Below are positions 58,847-64,000 of a stretch of 64,000 nt of DNA, one piece after another (the first letter of the stretch is position 1; the number at the start of each line of letters is the position of its first letter). Source of the stretch: Ruthenibacterium lactatiformans (GTDB lineage Bacteria > Bacillota > Clostridia > Oscillospirales > Ruminococcaceae); NCBI RefSeq assembly GCF_000949455.1, contig NZ_JXXK01000021.1:1-64000 (forward strand). The letters run 5' to 3'. The notes under the pieces are model-generated. The model saw nothing but the letters and a program-made list of their open reading frames with translations, was not told where the DNA came from and made no database searches. The position numbers were made by a program, and so were the translations under genes.

Positions 58847-59905
58847 TTACCGCTTAAAAAACGCTTCGATTTCCCTATCCATTTCCGCCCGGACATCTTC
58901 GCCCGCAAGCCAAGCACGTGTCCATGCTACAGTGTTTTCCACCGCATCTGCAATATGCCACTGCGCCTGCCAGCCAAACACCGTTTTCAGTCTACTACAG
59001 TCCAATTTTAAAAAGTTCGCTTCATGCGGGCCTTCCGCCGCGCATTTTTTCCAGTTTTGCCCTTCTCCCCATGCGCGGCAGAACATCTCTACAAGAGCGC
59101 CTGTTGTAACACAATCACAATCATCAGGCCCTACATTGTAGTAGCCCGCAAAATCGGTGTCCTCATACTGTTTCTGCGCAATCATCAGATAGGCACGCAA
59201 AGGCTCCAATACATGCTGATACGGACGGGTAGAATACGGGTTCCGCACAACAACAGTTTTTCTTTCCATTGCTGCTCGGATGCAGTCTGGAATGATACGA
59301 TCATTGGCAAAATCACCTCCGCCGATGACATTACCCGCACGCGCTGTAGAAACAGCAACCGATTTTTGTTCAAAAAAACTGTTTTTATAGCTATGTGTCA
59401 CAAGTTCCGAACAGCTCTTACTGTTTGAATAGGGGTCGAAGCCGTCCAACGAATCGTTTTCGCGGTATCCCCATTCCCATTCATTGTTGTGATAGACCTT
59501 ATCAGTCGTGATATTCACAACTGAGCGAGGAGGCGTGCCATCAGCGAGACGCACGCATTCCAAGAGGTTTACTGTTCCCATCACATTCGTTTCATAGGTA
59601 TAACGCGGATCCTTGTAGCTGTCGCGCACGATAGGCTGAGCTGCAAGATGCAACACAATTTCCGGATCAGCTGCATCAAAGGCTTTTTTCAGTGCCGCCA
59701 TATCTCGAATATCCCCAATGACAGAATGTACATCACGTTCGATTTTCGCAATTTCAAACAGGTTGGGATTAGTCGGCGCCGGTAGACTATACCCTGTCAC
59801 CTCTGCTCCGAACTTTGCAAGGATGTGGCAAAGCCAACTTCCCTTAAAGCCTGTATGCCCTGTAACAAAAACGCGTTTTCCGTTAAAAAAATCAGAATCC
59901 AGCAT
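58847..59905 (-). CDS. rfbG: CDP-glucose 4,6-dehydratase RfbG, 352 aa
   Basis: SDR enzyme converting CDP-glucose to CDP-4-keto-6-deoxyglucose. VTGHTGFKGSWLCHIL is the RfbG-type NAD motif; NITTDKVYHN and DPYSNSKSCSE (Tyr/Lys) form the active site; RPYQHVLEPLRAYL is typical. Starts directly after rfbF, whose last codons contain GGGAGGAG. Confidence 0.95.
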   Translation of the reverse strand: MLDSDFFNGKRVFVTGHTGFKGSWLCHILAKFGAEVTGYSLPAPTNPNLFEIAKIERDVHSVIGDIRDMAALKKAFDAADPEIVLHLAAQPIVRDSYKDPRYTYETNVMGTVNLLECVRLADGTPPRSVVNITTDKVYHNNEWEWGYRENDSLDGFDPYSNSKSCSELVTHSYKNSFFEQKSVAVSTARAGNVIGGGDFANDRIIPDCIRAAMERKTVVVRNPYSTRPYQHVLEPLRAYLMIAQKQYEDTDFAGYYNVGPDDCDCVTTGALVEMFCRAWGEGQNWKKCAAEGPHEANFLKLDCSRLKTVFGWQAQWHIADAVENTVAWTRAWLAGEDVRAEMDREIEAFFKR

Positions 59906-60682
59906 TTACTCCTCCCACACTTTCCAGGGAGCTTGCCCGGAAGCCCACATTTCCTCCAGCTTCTGTTTCTCTCTCTGCGTGTCCATACACTGCCAGAAGC
60001 CGTCATGCTTATACGCTATTAGCTGACCATCTTTTGCAAGATTTTCTAAAGGTGCCTTCTCCAATACGGTGGAATCTCCTTCGATATATTCAAACATCTG
60101 CGGCTCACATACCATAAAGCCCACGTTGATCATACTTCCATCGGATTCGCTTTTTTCACGGAAGCCAGAAATCTCATTATTCTTTTCGATTTCAAGCACG
60201 CCAAAACGCTGTCCAATGTTCGTTGCTGTCATCGTGCAGTATTTGCCGTGACTCTTATGATATTCCAAGAGCTTTGCGATGTCCACATCCGACACACCGT
60301 CGCCGTACGTCAGGAAGAATGGCTCGTCGCCTACAAATTTGCGAATGCGCTTGACGCGTCCGCCTGTCATTGTGTTGAGGCCCGTGTCCACCACGGTCAC
60401 CCTCCACGGCTCCGCAAAGTTGTCGTGCACCTCCATCGAATTCGTCTGCAGATCAAACGTGATATCCGACGTGTGCAGGAAGTAATCCGCAAAGAATTCT
60501 TTGATGACATGCTGCTTATAGCCCGCACAGATGACGAACTCGTTAAAACCGTAGTGAGAATACAGCTTCATAATATGCCACAAAATGGGCTTCTCCCCAA
60601 TCTCAATCATTGGCTTGGGTTTTAGATGGCTTTCTTCTGAAATCCGCGTGCCGAACCCCCCGGCCAAAAGTACGACTTTCAT
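59906..60682 (-). CDS. rfbF: Glucose-1-phosphate cytidylyltransferase RfbF, 258 aa
   Basis: Makes CDP-glucose. LLAGGFGTRISEESHLKPKPM, LTYGDGVSDVDIAKLLEYH and GGRVKRIRKFV match RfbF/DdhA, and the length is exact. CDP specificity follows from family and from rfbG next to it. Second gene of the operon after the GtrII-like gene. Confidence 0.95.
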   Translation of the reverse strand: MKVVLLAGGFGTRISEESHLKPKPMIEIGEKPILWHIMKLYSHYGFNEFVICAGYKQHVIKEFFADYFLHTSDITFDLQTNSMEVHDNFAEPWRVTVVDTGLNTMTGGRVKRIRKFVGDEPFFLTYGDGVSDVDIAKLLEYHKSHGKYCTMTATNIGQRFGVLEIEKNNEISGFREKSESDGSMINVGFMVCEPQMFEYIEGDSTVLEKAPLENLAKDGQLIAYKHDGFWQCMDTQREKQKLEEMWASGQAPWKVWEE

Positions 60683-60774
60683 TTTTATCCTCCATCCTGC
60701 AACGGCAACTGATGGATGTGTCCTTGCGGCCGCCTCTCATCCCGTATACCGATTTTCTCACATTTTCCAATCCC

Positions 60775-62742
60775 TTACCACACACAATAGGCGTTATTCT
60801 GCAGGATCACACGGGATCGCTGTCCATTTTGGAGCAAAACTCCAAGCTGGTAATTTCCCGGTGTAATGCCCGAGAGATTGAACGACATGCTGAAGCCCGA
60901 TTGCGTGTAATCATACCCGTCATCCAGATATTCATTGATGTCTGCGCGATCAACCTGCGTAGCCGCAACAACGTACTGGCAGTCTTCCTCTTCATTCAGC
61001 AAAACGAGCGAAAGATTCGCTCCCCAGCTATTCTCCCCTAGGAACGCATACCATCCGCCGCACACCATGCTATTGTCACCTTCGCACCAGAAGTCGCCTT
61101 CGACCGAGGCTGTCGAGTCGTCAAACTTCTCAAGGAATTCGTCTCTTGAGAGAGTGTAAATTTCATACAGCGGCGGTCCCAAACGCACCAAGATGTATTC
61201 GGGATACTCCCGGAGATAGCCGTTTTCAGGCCAATTGCTGAGTTCCGTTGCACGGATACGCACCGTCTCTTGAAATTCCCGATACGCCTCCCCCGTCGCC
61301 GCAAGGCCCGCCGGGCTGCGGAGCGTGTAACCGTGTTGCGCAAAGAAATCATAGATCCGACCGGATGACAGCTCACTTTCAGGTGACCACTTACGATCCC
61401 AACCGAATATGGAGCTTCCTGCAACTTCATCTGTTAATACATACTCCGATTCCGACATGCAGCCGATGAACAACACCGGCTTGTCGAGTTCCGCACCAAC
61501 CTCCAATTGCAGATCATTCACAATCTGCTGCATGCGGTTAACATCCTGCTCATACTTTCTGTAATCAACATAAAACAGCTGCGTCATGGCGTACGACTGG
61601 CGGAGCACACACAACACACACAGAAACATTGCTGCGTATCCGAGGACTGTTTGCGTGCGCGGACTTTTGACCAGTGCATGCAAAAAAGCGAATGCCGCTG
61701 CCGCTGCGAAGCCCGTCCACAGCGCCCAGTAATCCAAGATGCGCGTCGGAAGATCGGGATTCGCCGTAACGATATACGGAGCGAACGGCAGGACACAATA
61801 AGCCGCCGCACACAGTCCCAACCAGGGGTTTTTCCTCTGAACTGCGAGGGCAATCCCTGCTGCGAAGAACAGTACAAGCGCAATCAGAAACGTTCGGAAG
61901 GCCTCGTTTGTCTGAAAGCCCGAAAGCAATCGCTCCGCCACAGTTTTTAGCGTCCATGCCAGTGACATCAGCGGGGAGGACCAATCGTATTTCATATAGC
62001 GATCGACATATCCGCTGTCCGACACACCGACAAACATTCGCAGCAGCGACGTTCCTACTGAGGAAAGCACATAACCAGCCGCAAATGTCGCAAGCAACAT
62101 CGCCAGCAACTGGAACAGCTTTGCGCACTTTTGATAGTACGGCCCTTCCGGATTCATCTGCGTGACAATTGCAATCTGGAAAGCCATCGTCATACACGCA
62201 GCTACAACTGTCTTTTCGAACAGCATTGCCACGGAAAGCGCCGCTACTGCGCCCAACAGCCAACCGACACGCCGCCGGCCTCTCTCCCGGTGCGCAGCAA
62301 GCAGGCATCCTAGGCCGGACGCGCACAGCAACCATTGGAACGGCGTGGAGAAAACACATTCCGAAAACAGGAAACGCTCAGCCAAAAGCGGGAACGACAG
62401 TGTCACCGTCGCCGACACTGTTGCAGCGGCCGTGGAGAAACGTCCATTGGAGGAATTGCGCAGCAAATGTGTCAACAAAACGACAACGCCGATGAATACC
62501 AGAACACCAAGTGTCTCTCTCCACACTGGTGTAAATTTATAGATGTCGGCCAAAAACCGGATGAGGATATATCCGACCCTGCCTTGCGCCGCCAACGAAT
62601 TATTTCCGAAATAATTCCCGTATGCCTCGTCATCTATACCTATAGAAACTTGCGAAATCAAAAAGCCATATGACAAAAGTGCAGCCGTGATTATGCTGAC
62701 CCAAAAAATCTTTTTTGAATTTTTTTGGAGAAAGGTGCTCAT
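60775..62742 (-). CDS. GtrII-like polytopic glycosyltransferase, 655 aa
   Basis: About eleven membrane helices in the first ~440 residues and a ~200-residue extracellular C-terminal domain. The first loop has VSIGIDDEAYGNYFG, with the acidic pair seen in GT-C enzymes of the GtrII/glucosyltransferase family, which move a sugar from undecaprenyl phosphate to a surface polymer. ATG at 62742 behind GAAGGAG. It is the first gene of the nine-gene cluster, so expression of sugar synthesis and transfer is linked. Confidence 0.75.
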   Translation of the reverse strand: MSTFLQKNSKKIFWVSIITAALLSYGFLISQVSIGIDDEAYGNYFGNNSLAAQGRVGYILIRFLADIYKFTPVWRETLGVLVFIGVVVLLTHLLRNSSNGRFSTAAATVSATVTLSFPLLAERFLFSECVFSTPFQWLLCASGLGCLLAAHRERGRRRVGWLLGAVAALSVAMLFEKTVVAACMTMAFQIAIVTQMNPEGPYYQKCAKLFQLLAMLLATFAAGYVLSSVGTSLLRMFVGVSDSGYVDRYMKYDWSSPLMSLAWTLKTVAERLLSGFQTNEAFRTFLIALVLFFAAGIALAVQRKNPWLGLCAAAYCVLPFAPYIVTANPDLPTRILDYWALWTGFAAAAAFAFLHALVKSPRTQTVLGYAAMFLCVLCVLRQSYAMTQLFYVDYRKYEQDVNRMQQIVNDLQLEVGAELDKPVLFIGCMSESEYVLTDEVAGSSIFGWDRKWSPESELSSGRIYDFFAQHGYTLRSPAGLAATGEAYREFQETVRIRATELSNWPENGYLREYPEYILVRLGPPLYEIYTLSRDEFLEKFDDSTASVEGDFWCEGDNSMVCGGWYAFLGENSWGANLSLVLLNEEEDCQYVVAATQVDRADINEYLDDGYDYTQSGFSMSFNLSGITPGNYQLGVLLQNGQRSRVILQNNAYCVW

Positions 62743-62937
62743 AAAATCTTAATCTCCTTCAATGATCATGACACACTACTTTGGTGAAAATATTTATTGA
62801 CATTAAATATTTGATTATCATCAATATCATTCGTATGCTAGTATCGTCAATCACAACTTGGCAGGTGCAATAATATAGAATACGTTATATGTTCTTGAGA
62901 AGAGATAGCATACCATGCTCAAAAAGGAGAACAATGT

Positions 62938-63511
62938 GAGCTTGATCAATTTCTTCCAGTGGTGCGCAGCCACAATCAAAATGTCGCCAAACTCGTAGTT
63001 AAAGACAAGTGCCTTGGTATATTAGAAACGATGGGAGAAGTATTTCCTGAAGCTAAGTGCCAGCGCTGTACCGTACACTTTTGTCGCGATGTATTTTCTG
63101 TGACGCCTCGCTCCAAGATAAAGCTAGCGACCGAGATGCTCAAGGCGATTCACGCTCAGGAAAGCAAGAATGCTGTCAGAGAAAAAGCGACAGTTATGGT
63201 GGAGGAGCTGTGCTCTATGAAACCGAAAGGGGGTGCAAAGAAAGTGGAGGATGGCATTGAAGAAACACTTGATCTACTGCGATTTTCCCAGTGAACACTG
63301 AATCCGAACCCGCATCAACAATGTCATTGAAAGATTGAACCGAGAGATCTGCCGCCGCCCCATGTAGGGGCAGCTTTCCGTGCGACAACACCATTCTCAC
63401 GCTGATTTATGCCCACTGCGCCATATTGTCGGCACCCAGTGGGGCAACAAGAAGCACATGAACATGAAGCATCCGTGGACTAATATTGAGGATACCGCCA
63501 TTGCTGGCTGA
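62938..63511 (+). pseudogene. Decayed IS256-family transposase
   Basis: Fragments in changing frames spell the C-terminal half of an IS256/Mutator transposase: INFFQW, then VVKDKCLGILETMGEVFPEAKCQRCTVHF, CRDVFSV, IHAQESKNAVREKATVM, YCDFPSEH-stop-IRTRINNVIERLNREICRR, and RHIVGTQWGNKKHMNMKH ... IAG-stop. At least two frameshifts and one in-frame TGA replace a Trp codon. The N-terminal half is missing; no terminal inverted repeats were found. Inactive relic next to the glycan cluster. Confidence 0.85.
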
Positions 63512-63619
63512 CTTCATTCATGCCTGGGCCTGCAACCCATTTTTCGAAAACCCTTGGCACTACCGCTTCCAATGAAAAAGGTCACGTTGCAAAACAGCCC
63601 GTTCCCCCATAATCGCAAA

Positions 63620-63666
63620 AATCGGCCTTCAAAAGAAGCTCAAACAGCTTCCTTTGAAGGCCGATT
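63620..63666. terminator. Strong hairpin between IS relic and SpoIID-like gene
   Basis: AATCGGCCTTCAAA pairs with TTTGAAGGCCGATT, with inner GAAGCT/AGCTTC. Likely the terminator of the leftward SpoIID-domain gene. No T-run is obvious on the minus strand beyond TTTTTGCG. Confidence 0.6.
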
Positions 63667-63732
63667 CGTCTTGATATATTTGTTTGTTCAAAGCGCTATT
63701 ACATTTCCATTTTGTAACGCGCGCTTTTCCTG

Positions 63733-64000
63733 TCAGACAACCTTTGCGCCATTATAATAGTGTTCCAAAATCTGCTTGTAGTTCCAGCCCTCGTTGGCAA
63801 TGTACCCGGCAGTGCCGCACTGGCTCATGCCGACACCGTGGCCGTTTCCATACGACTTGATCGTCCACAAACCATCACTGTAGGTAAATGACTCAATGTT
63901 CATGCTGATTACACCCAAACAGTGCGCCAGAAAATCATCCGGACGAATATTCACTGTTCCCGCTGTGGTATTGGCCGTTATCTTATATACATTTCCATGC
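63733..64000 (-). CDS. SpoIID/LytB-domain protein, C-terminal 88 residues
   Basis: Only the 3' end is in the window; the frame stays open to the right edge. GNGHGVGMSQCGTAGYIANEGWNYKQILEHYYNGAKVV is the classic end of SpoIID/LytB-domain peptidoglycan lytic enzymes (GHGVGMSQ-G ... I-HYY-G). SpoIID strips stem-peptide-free glycan during engulfment; vegetative homologues modify cell wall. Which type cannot be decided from this part. Confidence 0.85.
   Translation of the reverse strand, partial: HGNVYKITANTTAGTVNIRPDDFLAHCLGVISMNIESFTYSDGLWTIKSYGNGHGVGMSQCGTAGYIANEGWNYKQILEHYYNGAKVV

Noticed and set aside
1..64000. CRISPR arrays
   Set aside because: No series of regularly spaced 25-40-bp direct repeats with unique spacers was seen; the iterons at 4.2 kb are too short and closely spaced.

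Overview
The window looks like a chromosomal segment of an anaerobic, gut-type Firmicute of class Clostridia, most like the Oscillospiraceae/Ruminococcaceae. Evidence is a PolC-type replicative polymerase, the pyrH-frr-uppS-cdsA-dxr-rseP-ispG-polC gene order, an ECF transporter module, an agr-type peptide signalling locus, rubrerythrin, a Spo0A-like regulator and a SpoIID-like protein. The species cannot be read from the sequence. Most host genes lie on the minus strand and are GC-rich. The first ~12 kb is visibly more AT-rich and phage-like.

Bases 1-12,300 are the early/lysogeny end of a temperate prophage that runs off the left edge. A long leftward operon carries, from the repressor side: small membrane and coiled-coil proteins, a DUF1071/Sak-type annealing protein, a NinB-like protein, a Cys/His-rich putative nuclease, SSB, an initiator protein whose gene contains an iteron array, a DnaB-like helicase, a DUF1064 protein, a PAPS-reductase-like protein and small zinc-ribbon proteins. 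A two-repressor switch with clear operators lies at 8.65-9.75 kb. It is followed rightward by an Ltp-like candidate superinfection-exclusion protein and a large serine recombinase that ends against the host pnuC gene.

Bases 12,300-29,800 are host genes: pnuC behind an attenuator-like leader and an apparent 1-base frameshift, a BMP-domain/metallophosphoesterase pair, a PHP-domain protein, then a long leftward series (ruvC-ruvA-ruvB, glmM, a methyltransferase, ecfA1-ecfA2-ecfT, truA, a DUF5711 protein, a CvpA protein, a ClpE-like ATPase) and tRNA-Val. From 29.98 kb come typA, a putative ADP-ribosyltransferase-fold protein and an agr locus. In that locus agrA-like, agrC-like and agrB-like genes read left while the agrD-like prepeptide gene reads right from a promoter carrying a LytTR-type direct repeat.

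Bases 37,300-52,600 hold a duplicated hairpin element, a YdcF protein, polC, the isoprenoid/phospholipid/cell-wall lipid cluster, and a cytosolic histidine kinase with a divergent Spo0A-like regulator. A small gene upstream of that pair has Spo0A-box-like sites. Rubrerythrin and tRNA-Ala(CGC) follow.

Bases 52,900-62,750 are a nine-gene leftward cluster and the most interesting system here. It has glucose-1-phosphate cytidylyltransferase, CDP-glucose 4,6-dehydratase, an E1-type 3-dehydrase, a thiamine-diphosphate enzyme and an SDR reductase, matching the logic of branched-chain CDP-yersiniose synthesis. It also has a polyprenyl-phosphate-type glycosyltransferase, a paired small flippase and a GtrII-like membrane transferase. 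Together these predict a branched 3,6-dideoxyhexose made in the cytoplasm, loaded onto a lipid carrier, flipped and attached to a surface polymer. The window ends with a decayed IS256-family transposase and a partial SpoIID/LytB-domain gene.
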